DNA of 64,000 nt from Blattamonas nauphoetae (taxonomy: Eukaryota; Preaxostyla; Oxymonadida), in contig JARBJD010000344.1 of the NCBI GenBank assembly GCA_033064195.1, positions 1 to 64,000 on the forward strand, in the 5' to 3' direction. Numbering within the stretch: the first letter of the stretch is position 1; every line of letters begins with the position of its first letter. The notes under the pieces were generated by a model. The model had not been told where the DNA came from and searched no databases. It was given only the letters and a program-made list of their open reading frames with translations. Position numbers and translations under genes: made by a program. Positions 12,501 through 23,089 of this stretch are shown here, one piece after another.

Positions 12501-13479
12501 CTTTGGAGAAGGGGAAGAGTCAGACTGGATGTGATTGTGTAGTAATCCAGAAAACTTAACTGGCATATTCGCTGGTCGGTAGTTCACACCATCAGCATGA
12601 CCTACTCTGACCAACATCAGAGTGCCTTTCAAGGGACGGTCCTCAATGCAAATCAAAGCGAACGTGAATCATTTTCTACTGATTGGCTGACAAGGACTTG
12701 ACGGCCAATCGCGAACCAGTCACAGCGCAGATCATCCCGCATTGTAGGAAATACTTCTGAGAAACAGTTCTGAACTCACCATCGGAACCGTCAACCTATT
12801 ATTTCCATCGTGGTCGGAAGGTGTTGTCAGAGATGAGTACAGTCAAATTAGAAACATGTTGGACTTGGGGCCCGAAGGAAGGAATGAAGAATCTGGTCGG
12901 GCAGAAGTCAACATCATCGGATATGGTTCCAGAATGGATATCTCCCACAGCACCAGCACAATTGGTAGCGGAACGGAAACGGGATCGGCGGAGTTGGGGA
13001 GGGAATGCGAGATGTTTTTGGACATCTCTGGGGAAAGAGGACTGTTTAAATACGGGCATGCATAGCACTTTCCTCAGCATATTCCTCTCAACCACCGCCT
13101 TCGTCGAAGTAGAGAGCAGCAGTTAACCTTCCCTCAAATGACTTTTGACAACCTTTCGAGTCCTGATGCTTCAACGTAACCTCGACATCAGTAGCTGCTA
13201 CTTTGAGCTGATCGACGATTAGTGTCAATACCGAGACAAATCTCCAAATGGAAAGATTGGTGAAAGAAGTGGGAGTGAAAGAGGCAGGGAGTGCCGATGA
13301 GGCGATGAAAGACGATTTACATCGTCATCTTGTTGTCCGGAGGAGTGTTGATTGAGAGGAGAGAGGACATGTCAACAGTGCAGACGCGACTGGTCGGAAG
13401 AGACAGAAATGGAGGAGACAACACTCGATGTGAGTCAGCGGGTAGAGACACAAGAGGCAAAACTCACATGGAAGGAGTG

Positions 13480-13790
13480 ACTTGAGGGGAGAGAGAGATG
13501 GTTTTAGAAGAAAAGCTGAGCTACATATCAGCGGAAACAGGCTATGAATCCACTCTCCCTCCCGCCCGTGACCACGACTCGCGAGCCTACATTCGAGAAT
13601 CTCTTCTGCGGGTCGAGTTCTCTTCGTCCGACAATTATGAGTCGAGTTCTCCTCAACCTCGGGGAGTGAGTGGAAAGGATACTACAACTGGTCAGTCGAG
13701 TCTGCCCCTGTTGACGACTACTACTCAGCTCCAATCGTCATCGGTCGATAAGACTCCTCGCTCGCCAACTGCTGGTGCCAGCTTATGAGG
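13480..13790 (+). other. Element B 3' region with GGTCGAGTT-type motifs
   Basis: A few loosely spaced copies of GGTCGAGTTCTC / GAGTCGAGTTCTCC occur here. They resemble the unit of the tandem array at 14,650-15,085 in element A, so this may be the unexpanded form of the same stretch. Confidence 0.4.
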
Positions 13791-13900
13791 AAGCACGGCC
13801 GTAGTCTTGGTGGAAGTGAGCAAATGGGTAGAGTCATTCAGGATCTCTTCTTTTCTTATTCTCATTTTCACTTTCCACTTGATTTTAGTCCTTTTCAAAT

Positions 13901-13977
13901 CTCAACATGTTGATGAGCCCTGGTTATGTGTCGGATGGAGCTTGCGACATCCTTTACACAAACCAGTGCTCATCAAC
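13901..13977 (-). repeat. Element B internal complementary region
   Basis: The reverse complement of this site reads as the element's last 27 bases followed by its first 52 bases. The two halves also pair with each other (GATGAGCCCTGGTTATGTG against CACAAACCAGTGCTCATC), so the site can fold into a hairpin. Confidence 0.85.
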
Positions 13978-14255
13978 CTCTTCTCTGACACACAGCAGTT
14001 GAAAGAGGACATCGGTATGTCTTTAGCACTGCGGCGTTTTAAGTTGTAACCTTTTGGTGGTTTTCATTTCATTAGTCATTCTGACTTTTCGGTTTCTCCA
14101 GTTTTCATCCCCGTTGGGGCTTTTCTGGAATTATGGGCTAGATCCCACTTTTTGCTTATCAACCGCCCCCACTTGGGCAGAACCGGCTCGATGATTAACC
14201 TCTCGAGTTGGGATTTTAACTTTCAACAGATAAAACTTCTTATTTGTATTTGTTG

Positions 14256-14333
14256 ATCGGCCAACCCATGGACCGTCTTTGATGGACCCAGGGTCTCACT
14301 CAACATGTTGATGAGCACTGGTTTGTGTAAAGG
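14256..14333 (-). repeat. Element B right end
   Basis: This is the inverted partner of 9,497-9,568. It ends with GTTTGTGTAAAGG, which is the sequence used at the internal junction copy. Confidence 0.8.
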
Positions 14334-14639
14334 GACCTGATCCTCACTCTGACAGTCTTCCTGGTTCATCACCCTGACAACTCTTGAGGCTTCTTGATGA
14401 TCTTCGGCGGAAGTTGATGTTCAACCTTTGTCGAAGCATAGACTCAAGCTGTCCGTTCCGCAACTTCCTCGGACACTTGAAATAGCGGAGTTGAAATGAA
14501 TGATACATGTAGTCTATCGTTAACGAGCAAGCTGAACAAGACTACATAAGGGTTCGATCTTACGTTGAGAGGAACGACACTAATTCCTTGCCCTCTCATT
14601 CTGGAAGTGTTAGCCTGGATCGTCAATATCAGGATTCGG
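14334..14639. other. Element A 3' region, no gene seen
   Basis: This unique sequence belongs to element A and resumes after element B. No convincing reading frame or known motif is present. Confidence 0.5.
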
Positions 14640-15085
14640 GATGAGATCCCACACAAACAGTGAGTCGAGTTGTCTCCTCACAAACAGTGGGTCGAGTTGT
14701 TCTCCCCACACAAACAGTGAGTCGAGTTGTCTCCTCACAAACAGTGGGTCGAGTTGTTCTCCCCACACAAACAGTGAGTCGAGTTGTCTCCTCACAAACA
14801 GTGGGTCGAGTTGTTCTCCCCACACAAACAGTGAGTCGAGTTGTTCTCCCCACACAAACAGTGAGTCGAGTTGTCTCCTCACAAACAGTGGGTCGAGTTG
14901 TTCTCCCCACACAAACAGTGGGTCGAGTTGTTCTCCCCACACAAACAGTGAGTCGAGTTGTCTCCTCACAAACAGTGGGTCGAGTTGTTCTCCCCACACA
15001 AACAGTGGGTCGAGTTGTTCTCCCCACACAAACAGTGAGTCGAGTTATCTCCTCACAAACAGTGTGTTGAGTTGTTCTCCCCACC
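14640..15085 (+). repeat. Minisatellite of alternating 28/29-bp units in element A
   Basis: About 15 units alternate between GTGAGTCGAGTTGTCTCCTC and GTGGGTCGAGTTGTTCTCCC types, each separated by ACAAACA. All three frames of both strands stay open only because of the repeat, so I do not call a gene. It probably expanded locally after element A inserted. Confidence 0.85.
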
Positions 15086-15384
15086 TCAGCGTGAAGCGCG
15101 AGGATGGTAGGAGATGGTATGCAACTGATCCAGTTGGGATCGGTGTTGAGGGGCGCTGGGTCAGGAGACTGTGATGTGGAAGCAGTATCGCAGTGGAATC
15201 AAGGCACTCCCATCACTGTCATTGTGGAAGCCCAGCTCCTCCGATTTCTCATTCATTTTGAGTCAGAACTTGCACAGAGTTGGTGCCAGCCCGAGTGGGG
15301 TCACGGCCTGACTCTCATCTCTTGGAAGGAATAACAAAGAAGGCTTACTCCTTTTACTTCTCTCTCTTTCAGCTTTTCCTTTCA

Positions 15385-15466
15385 ACACTCGCTGTGTTGA
15401 GGAGCCCTCGTTTGGGCTTGGAGTGACCAGAGGGAACTCCTCCAAGACAAACGAGTGCTCCTCAAC
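15385..15466 (-). repeat. Element A internal complementary region
   Basis: The reverse complement reads as element A's right end (27 bases, identical to 15,732-15,758) joined to its left end (matching 385-440 with a few differences). The two halves form a stem of about 22 bp around a loop containing TGACCAGAGGGAACT. Placement close to the right end matches element B. Confidence 0.8.
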
Positions 15467-15689
15467 CTGCAACTCTGCCACACAACCTGGCAAGTTCTGG
15501 TTTTTCACTTCACTTCGTCTATTTAGACCATTTGGCAAGTTTTTGTTCCCTGTTAGGGATTTCTTGCCCATAAAGCTTTTGTTTCCTCAACGGCCCCATT
15601 ATGGGGTAAACCAACCTGTGAACTCTAAGTTCCCCGTTGGGATTTCTGGAACAGATAAATCTTAGTATTGGTTTTCTGTTTTCACATTT

Positions 15690-15758
15690 TATCAGGCCAG
15701 CCCCTAATATCATTTCAGGGTACTCGCTGTGTTGAGGAGCACTCGTTTGTCTTGGAGG
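15690..15758 (-). repeat. Element A right end
   Basis: This is the inverted partner of 411-460 plus 801-822 and is uninterrupted here. It finishes with CTCGTTTGTCTTGGAGG, directly followed by G2 coding sequence. Confidence 0.75.
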
Positions 15759-16830
15759 GTGTGAAGAGGAACTTTCTCGGAGTGCAGACCGATACTTCAG
15801 GAAAGCCATCGATGAATCTGTTTGGATCCGATCGGAGATACCTTTCGAAGATCAGATCCATCGGGAAGAAGGAGCGTCGGTGTTTGGGGAGATGGAAGTG
15901 TGGCAGAGAAAGAAGGCAGGATTCACTTGAGTGGTGAGGATAAGGTGATTGAGATCCAAATCAACTTTCAAGGCTTCGGTCAGAGCAGATTGGAAGTCAC
16001 AGCCACGATAGACAGACAAGATCATGCCGAGCATGACAGCGAGTGGAGTCATGTACAAATCCGATTGGTCCTGTTTTGTCAACAACCTCGGATCGCTGGT
16101 GATGCGAGACAGCATTTGATTCGTCTTCTCAAAACGATGAAGGCAGTCCATTTGCCAGTGAAACGACATCGACATCGCGTCATTCAGGAGGACTGCCCCA
16201 ACGAAGTGACATGCTTGGTAGAAGAGATCGACATCGCTCAGATCAGTCGTCAGAAATCCACTGAAATCGAAGTCCGATTCTTTCACGAACCTTCGATCCC
16301 CATTATTGAATCGAGAGTCCAACCATCGTCCCCACAGTCTGAGCAGTGCCCTCTTCTCCTAATTGTCCCATGGCGGAACGCCATTTGGAGACTGGCATAC
16401 CTGTTGTCGTGGGGATCAGCGACTGATTTAAAGCATCCTCTGATTTCAAAGAAGAGTTCGTTGCATTCAAACTGAACCACAGAATTGGACGAGTGGAGAC
16501 CAGCGATGAGGAAGTCCTGGAAAGAACTGACATCGGCAATGCATTTAATTGATTTCGTCTCTTCGATAACATTCCGACACCGACGGAGTGATGCTACCAC
16601 TTTCCAATCGTCCATCTCATCGAACAGAGAGGTGTCAAACCTCTCGTTGAGATCGACAGACTGATAAGATGGTTGGAGAAGAGTGTCTACTGCTGATTCC
16701 GAAACTAGTGATCGACGAATGTCCCACGGGAAGGGAAGTGGGGGGTGGTCGAGTGAGGAGGTCATGTATCGCTAAGAGAATCTGTCGAGAATGACGAACA
16801 ATGGGGTCTGCATGGAATAAGACCTTGTTG
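15759..16830 (-). pseudogene. G2 host gene, middle piece
   Basis: It matches G1 from 37,404 to about 38,470 in order and orientation. Shared motifs include ESDFDFSG, TDLSDV, AMSMSFHWQMD (RWKMD in G1) and VRHSRQ. At protein level I judge roughly 60% identity. The frame needs a few corrections by comparison with G1 (for example, two overlapping frames cover 16,283-16,765). The low-coordinate end is set exactly by element A and the high-coordinate end by C2 at 16,831. This is the host's own gene, dead by insertion. Confidence 0.75.
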
Positions 16831-19800
16831 TAAATGGGTCGTTCCCACTCAGAATCGACACCCCTTTTTATTGTTTCAAAACACTTCATTTGTTGTAATC
16901 AAGCAATTTTTGGGGGCAAAAGCTTATCTTTTCACTTGATCTCTTTCATCGCAACACTCAGAAATGATAATGAGTCCGATCTTCTTCCATCACAAGAATT
17001 GATTGAAATTATCGTACACTTTCTCTCTCTTCATGTATACTTCTATGATATGGGGAAAGATGGAAAATATCTGTTTTCCGGCAGCTTGGCGCAGTCTCCA
17101 CAGAATGACCCGTCTTCGGTCAGATCTCTCTCGTTTTGATTCTTCTCTCAGGAATCAATCGAGACAAACATCTCAATAACTGTCCACGTTTTATTTCAGT
17201 CTCCCAACAATGCTATATCCTTCATTCGACGATCCTTCTCCACCACTTCTGTACTCCAACTATGCACTCACATCGTCCGTGGTCGCTGCCTCATATTCAT
17301 TTTGTCAAGATGACTCTCTTGAAACCAAACCGCAATCGTCAAAATCTGTTCGAACCGCCAGAGTTCGAACGATTTAGCACTTCATAGAATGTCCGTTCCG
17401 ATCCGCTCCTCAGCCTCCAAATTTGCTTTCAATCACCATAATTCCGAAAGATACACAACATACTCATCTCTTCTGCGGTTAAAGCTCTCGTCTCATACAC
17501 ACAGGCACTCTGCTCTTTATCCTGCACCCCAAATCCCTCACAGAAACCGAACAATGTCTTACTCTCAACCATGTTGCTCTCCCTGTCACTATTGTCACTC
17601 ATCTTCTCCCATTCCACCCCTTCTCTCCTTGCCTCCTTTCTGGAGCAACGCAAACTTTGGCCGCAGCTGGATTAGGCAATCGAGATCCTTCTCCTCTTTA
17701 TTCACCACCAGCCGTCTCTCTCCCCACAACCATCCCATTCCTGTCCTCAATTTCGATTGACTTCGCCAATTTCTGTTCCACCAACATTGACACATCACCG
17801 GCGAGCGCTCTTCCTCTCTCGTCCATCACATCATACCCAATCACCCTCCTCGACGGTATCCATCGCTCTCCTCCTTCCTCCACATCCACTCCACCATCAT
17901 TCTCTTCTCTCTCCTCCATCCATCGGTTCCTCTCCACCAATCGATCAAATCAAAAGCAGGTCCGTTCATTTCTGTTGCCGAACGCCTTGTCGCCCTCCAC
18001 ACCCGTCCCACAGCTTTTTGGTTGGAGACCTGCCTGTCACCTTCCGCTCCCAAACAGACGATGTCGACTCGATTGGACTGCACACTCTACCTCCTCTTCT
18101 CCAGGCCATGACGCTTCTCAGACACTTGATTCTCTTCTCCCACCGCATACCATCAAACAGCTCCAAGACAGCGCTTACCACTGCGGTGCGATGGACTGGC
18201 TTCATTTTGGGGCATGCTCTCCACCTGTGGCCATCACACAGCCCCGATCGCAAGAAAGGAAGACACAAGCTGGATGAGCACGTCTATCGCGGCTGAGGCG
18301 AACGCTGTGGGAAGCTCAGCCGCTCCGCACATCCGCGATAGCTGCAGAGACCTGTTCTTCCTCCTCTCGTCACCCGCCTCGATCGAACACTACCTCATCC
18401 CCTCCTTCCGCAGAGCCTCTCCAACTCCAACCGTCGTCCATCGTCCACCCTCTCCTCACAAGCGCCTAGTACCCCTTCGTCAATAGACACCTATGTGCGA
18501 TGCCTCCCTCGTTCCTCTGCTCCACCCCATCAACCTCGCCGACATCCACCTCTCGCCTTTCTACGAGCCAGCACACGTCACTTCCACGTCCCTCACGTGG
18601 CACGAACCGACCTATCTGCTGTCGCCGTTCATCCTCCCACCATCCTCGTTCTGGGCGATGTCCTCGCTGGACTTCTTCTCCCACAACATGTCACCCTCAG
18701 CCAACTCCAACCCGCACACCAGACACACCAATGGATGGGACACGTTTGATCAGTGGAACATCTCCGACGAAGACATCCCCACGCACGACCTCAGAGAACA
18801 TCGATGCCAGGCCAGAATCACCGTCCGAGCAAACCAAGGACGATCCTCAGCACACAACACAGCATCCTCTTCCGAATCCGTTCCGTGCACACAGCGACGA
18901 CACAGTGAAGTGGACAGCGGAAGACGCGGACAGGTCAGGACGAGATTTGGGTGATCCACTCTCCCTCGCCGATTGGGATCGAGCGATGTCGCGAGCAAAG
19001 AAGGACGGACTGGACGTGAAGGAGGGCGAGAACATGTCGAAGCTGCATTACTTCGAGCACACCGCGACAACATTCCTGCACACCCTCATCCGCGACAACA
19101 TTCCTGCACACCCTCATCCGCGACAGAATACAGAGCGAGGCAGAACGTGAAGGACGCTCTTTCCAAACAAGGCAAGTCAACAGCCAAGCACTCGAAGGGT
19201 ATCGGGCAAGCCTCAAATCACAGACTACGACACCGAAGCGCACTCAGCGGATTTTGAGGATGCTCAGATTCTGACAGTGGCTGTCAAGCAGGGCACTCGC
19301 TTCTTTCGATCGTCGGAAGAATGGTGAAGGAGGCCACACTGACAAAGTATGGCTGTGGGGAGAAGTCGTCGTGGTTGGAGGCCCTGCTCGAATCGGGCGA
19401 GGCTGGGGTGTCTTCCCATCCCCTTCCTTCCAATCAACAGCGGCGCCTTTTGGGCGATGTTCGACCCCGCAACGACTCAGGGCACCATCACAAGCACGCT
19501 CCTCCATCCCCGCTGGTCATCCTCCAGCCTGCGCCGACTCTCTCCCACCTGCGACTCGTGTTCACGTCTTCGCTGTCGCACGTGAAGGTGGGCGAGTATT
19601 ACATCGACGTGCTGATGGAGGAGAACGTCCTGTCCTCTTCCTCGTCAATCAGCACTCTGTCGAGAACGTCGCCCAATTGCTCGCGTCGGATGAGTGACGG
19701 AAAACAGGAGGAATCAAAACAACAACAGGCTCTGCTGAACGACCGCCTGCTCTCTCCGCCGAACAACTGGAAGCCACACCAGCAGCACCGCATATCGACA

Positions 19801-21626
19801 CCATGCGAGGAATCGATGATTGTTCTCAGTTTGCGATATCTCTGTTTGCGGTATCCAACCCCTTCTCCTCGCCGAAGAGCTGATGAAGCGGATCGATGCC
19901 TCGGACGATTGTTCGGCTATCTCGAGCAGGGCCTCGCTGAGTCCTTCGACATTCAGAACTCGAAAACATCCTCTCCTCCATCGTCAGCCAGAGCGTCTCT
20001 CATCCACCACCATCCAGCGCACCGCAGCGGGACGGGAGTCGAGCGAGCAGTTTGCTGAGCATGCTGAGTTCGAGTTGTTGGTGATTGATTACTGCGTGAA
20101 GATCTGCACCACGTCCTTCGTCCTCATCTACACTCTCATCCACTCGTCGAAGCTCGCCTGCTCTCCTTCAAAGACAAGAACGGCATCGCGCTGGTCTTCT
20201 CCTTCTTCAACGTCGCCCCTTTCCTCTCCACGGTATACCCGCTCTCGTCGACTGTCCAGCCTGATGACTCCTTCTCGCCCGATCTGCTCCGCGGCAGAAG
20301 ACCCAATCCCAGTCCCTCTCGTCTCGATCAGCCGCATCGAGTCTGCCCTGTCTCATCCAATCTCGTTCCCAAAGGCTCACTGTGTCATTGTGTCGCTTGG
20401 CTCGCTCATCCCACTCTTCGCCTCCAACCAAATATTCCCTCTCGATCGGCCCTCGCTCGTTCCTGTACCAAAACCAGATCAACCGCTACAACCGCTCCGC
20501 CACAACGAAGGACAACTTCGATGTGCTGAACCATCTCTTCAAGGTGTTCCTGCACGACATGCCCCACTCTCCCTCGCATCTCTCCTTCGCCCCGACGAAA
20601 GCCACTCTCACCCGCATCGCCAAGTTGAACACTTCTGCTTCATCTCCCGACGCACGCGAAGATGTCAAGATGGAGATGTCGGTCCTGATCAAGCGAATGT
20701 CGCAGTACGCAGAGAGAAACACGCTCGCGAGAAGAAGTGGAACGAGCTGGCGAGCTTTCACAGTCAAAACCGCCATTCGAGGCAGTCTGGATGTGCAGTG
20801 TGCACGGCCATGATCCAGCTGTGGAAGGAAGAGTCAGCTGACTTCGAAACCACGTGCCTCGCTCTATCTCCACCTCAACACCGCGATCAAGCTGGAAGCA
20901 GAGACCGCCCAGCAGCTTCTGCAACATGCAGAGCGTGGTGGGCAGGTGGAATGTGATCAAAACGTCGGCAGATGCGGACTTCGACGAGACGAAGTTCAGA
21001 GACGAGCGAGTGTCGTCGTTCATCCTTTCGTCCCACAGCAACACACTCGATTTGCACGGAAACCCGATCACCCACACAAAGAAGAGACCACAGAAAACGC
21101 CACAGACGAGGAGCTCGACACTCCTTCCCCGTCCAGTGCGATGGACGATCACAAGTCAGAGTCGCCACACCTCAAGCAGACACCCACCATTTCCCCGTCC
21201 ATATCGACACAGACCACCACTCCACCAGCTCCCAGCACGCCGGGCACGTTCCCACGACTCGGCTCGAGACCAGTCTCACAGCGTGTACTGGCCATCTCAT
21301 CACTCTCGCGGCCAGTCTTCACTGCACGCTCGTCGTCCTTCACACTCCAAGACACACCCACTCCATTCTCCGACAGTGTCCCGTCGGAGGCGAGGAACAA
21401 GCGACTGACCTCACAACTCAACTTCAAGACGAAGAAATTGACGAAACTTTGACGCGATGGACGAGTTGAGTTCTCGCTGCAGAAGTCGTTTGGTGGACGA
21501 GGCTCAGAATGGAGAGGAGCATCCAGCGGAGGACGTGAGGACACTTCACAAATCTGTTTTCCTGCTTCCCTCTCTCCATCCCTCCACGCTATTCTTTCCA
21601 GAAGTCAAACGACATGGCGTTCCGAA
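16831..21626 (+). mobile_element. Unit C2: right-truncated copy of C1 inside G2
   Basis: It aligns with 2,520-7,305 from end to end. It starts at the same ATGGGTCGTTCCC and stops at CGACATGGCGTTCC, 0.8 kb short of the C1 right end. About 340 bp of G2 (G1 38,470-38,812) is missing at the same place, so one deletion probably removed the C2 right end plus the neighbouring gene sequence. Differences from C1 are mainly one-base indels, plus a few longer ones. For example, C2 has 16 extra bases near 17,475 and about 20 near 17,335. Confidence 0.7.
17224..21600 (+). pseudogene. Unrecognised long gene carried by unit C (copy 2, truncated)
   Basis: This is the same coding region as in C1. The start corresponding to MLYPSFDDP is the ATG near 17,211-17,213. 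In some places this copy is open where copy 1 is not: the joined stretch with LADWDRAMS followed by RAKKDGLDVKEGENM is continuous here at 18,500-19,150 but breaks in copy 1. In other places the reverse holds. The C-terminal 170 or so codons are absent because of the truncation. Family unknown. Confidence 0.45.
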
Positions 21627-22400
21627 TCCAATCCCAGCGAGTGAGTCTTTGACTTTCGTCACAGCATCCAGAAGCCGTTCTGAAAGCAACAGCATCACCG
21701 CGCAGAGATGAGTGATCGGAACGAATAAAAGTGTTGTGATGGTCGGGAAGAAGAACAAATTGCATGAAGGAGGAAAAAGATGGTGGAGGAGAAACTTATC
21801 AAAATATGGATTGTCCCTCTTGGGAATGTCATGATAACATTGTACAAAATACTGTAAGTGATCGGATGGGGATGAATTTGGGAGAATGAGATCTCCAGAA
21901 GCCACGAAATGTTCGACGAGGGCAACCATGATGCGTGCGAAGACAATATCTTTCTTGTTTGGATCAAGAGGGAGGATCAATCGGTTTCGTTCTTTGAGAG
22001 TTCGGTGGATGTCCAGAAAGAACTTGCAGAGCGTCGAGATGTCGGAAGAAAGAGAACTAGCTTTTGATGATTGGTGTGGCGAGGAGGGAGGATCTGTTGA
22101 GATGAATGAAATGTGAAAAGATAGAAACCGATAATTATTGTGACGAGGTGTCAATTCGGATGTTTTATTTGTCAGAGGCGGTGCAGATGGGTGTTCATTT
22201 CGGAAGAGTTCTGCTCCGATTACTGCTTCAACAAACCATTCCATCAATCTCTGCAGGAAGTCAACATAAAATGGAAAAACACACGGTCCAAGAAATTCGT
22301 TCATCACTGCGTTCTAACCGCCTGAGATACGATGTCAGAGATTCTGTCTCAATCTCCTCAGAAAGTGCAAAATGGACAATATCACTTCCACTACACACTG
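21627..22400 (-). pseudogene. G2 host gene, 5' piece
   Basis: It corresponds to G1 38,813-39,590. Shared motifs are SGDLILPNSSP, ARIMVALVEHFVA, NEHPSAPPLTN and ALSEEIETESL. The intron positions seen in G1 are recognisable (pyrimidine-rich TTCCTGCAG near 22,250), but the 5' splice site GT seen in G1 reads AA here. The piece ends at 21,627, where truncated unit C2 joins. Confidence 0.7.
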
Positions 22401-23030
22401 TGAAATGAACCCTTCATTGTCGAATGAGTACCGTCTTCCTGAAGGTACGTCTCACATGTTGTTCAATTCTTCCCCAACAATCTACATCCATCATCCCATC
22501 ATTGAAATGGAGTTAATTACACAGAGATGCTGTTCATGAATACTCACCGATGTTCAACTCACTTGTCAAACATACTGAGGTTACACAATTCAGGGAATTT
22601 GGAACTTTCCTGCAGAAGACAAGAAAAATTACGAACCTTTCTTCCAGCTTCGATTCGTGTCATGTCACAACTCGACCATAATAGTCATCGAAATGTAGAG
22701 AATCTTCCGTGAGAAGGACTGGCCATCAGATGTTGATCTCGCGTTGGAATCTGCGTCTGACTGTCAACCCGACGAAAATGATCGTTTCAATGAGGATGGA
22801 ATTTTGCAGAGCGTGCTGACAACGATATTGAGCTGTAGTTTGTGGATGACATGACTCAGTCCCGTAATAGAATGTGATGGTGGAAAGAGCACATTAATCA
22901 ATCCAATAACAAACTGAGTATCAACAAGTTTCAAGAAAAGTTCCAAATTCCCTGAGCCATGTAACCTCAGTAGTATGGGAGGAAAAAATGGCATTGAAAG
23001 CACTGAAGATGTTAGTGTCGTGAAAAAAAA
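22401..23030. repeat. Inverted repeat pair (22,570-22,610 and 22,933-22,976)
   Basis: CTCAGGGAATTTGGAACTTTTC and its inverted partner (both preceded by ACTGAGGTTACA) lie about 320 bp apart. Both arms can be read as LRLH-SGNLEL in opposite directions, so this may be an inverted duplication of a gene fragment rather than a MITE. A minus-strand open stretch (22,764-23,003) follows on from one arm. Nothing else is recognised between 22,401 and 23,030. Confidence 0.5.
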
Positions 23031-23089
23031 TTATGTGGAGATTAATTCTGAAATCACCTTCCCATTAATAAATCGTACAGACGCAGAAA

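Larger units (their letters stand above)
9473..14333 (+). mobile_element. Element B, DIRS-like retroelement fossil, nested in element A
   Basis: It is 4,861 bp long, close to the 4.8 kb typical of DIRS elements. The inverted ends share a perfect 61-bp stretch (9,508-9,568 against 14,256-14,316). The internal site 13,901-13,977 is an inverted copy of the right end (27 bases, 14,307-14,333) joined to the left end (52 bases, 9,473-9,524), with no mismatch and a shared GG at the joint. No target duplication flanks it. The coding region (about 9,590-13,130, plus strand) is broken into many short frames and resembles that of element A. I recognised no polymerase or recombinase domain. Perfect end and junction copies suggest it is younger than A. 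Confidence 0.62.
388..15758 (+). mobile_element. Element A, DIRS-like retroelement fossil with nested insertions
   Basis: The left end (386-460, resuming at 801) and the right end (about 15,690-15,758) are inverted repeats sharing AGTACCCTGAAATGATATTA and GGGGCTGGCCTGAT. About 290 bp inside the right end, 15,385-15,466 holds an inverted copy of the right end joined to the left end. That arrangement is the internal complementary region known from DIRS elements. The intact relative G1 shows the empty site: its sequence joins across a shared GG with no other duplication, as expected for tyrosine-recombinase insertion. Removing the MITE, C1 and B leaves about 4.5 kb, the usual DIRS size. The element is broken in many places (probably ten or more), and I recognised no reverse transcriptase or recombinase in it. 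It is older than B, C1 and the MITE that lie inside it. Confidence 0.6.

Noticed and set aside
9590-13130. Reverse transcriptase or tyrosine recombinase in element B
   Set aside because: I found no convincing catalytic motif in any frame; the family call rests on end architecture only.
14640-15085. Long open frames in several frames on both strands
   Set aside because: The tandem repeat contains few stop triplets, so all frames stay open; no frame looks like a real protein.
388-15758. Element A as a Polinton because its ends contain AG next to the inverted repeat
   Set aside because: No polymerase, integrase or capsid gene, no 6-bp duplication, and the internal junction copy fits DIRS-type elements instead.
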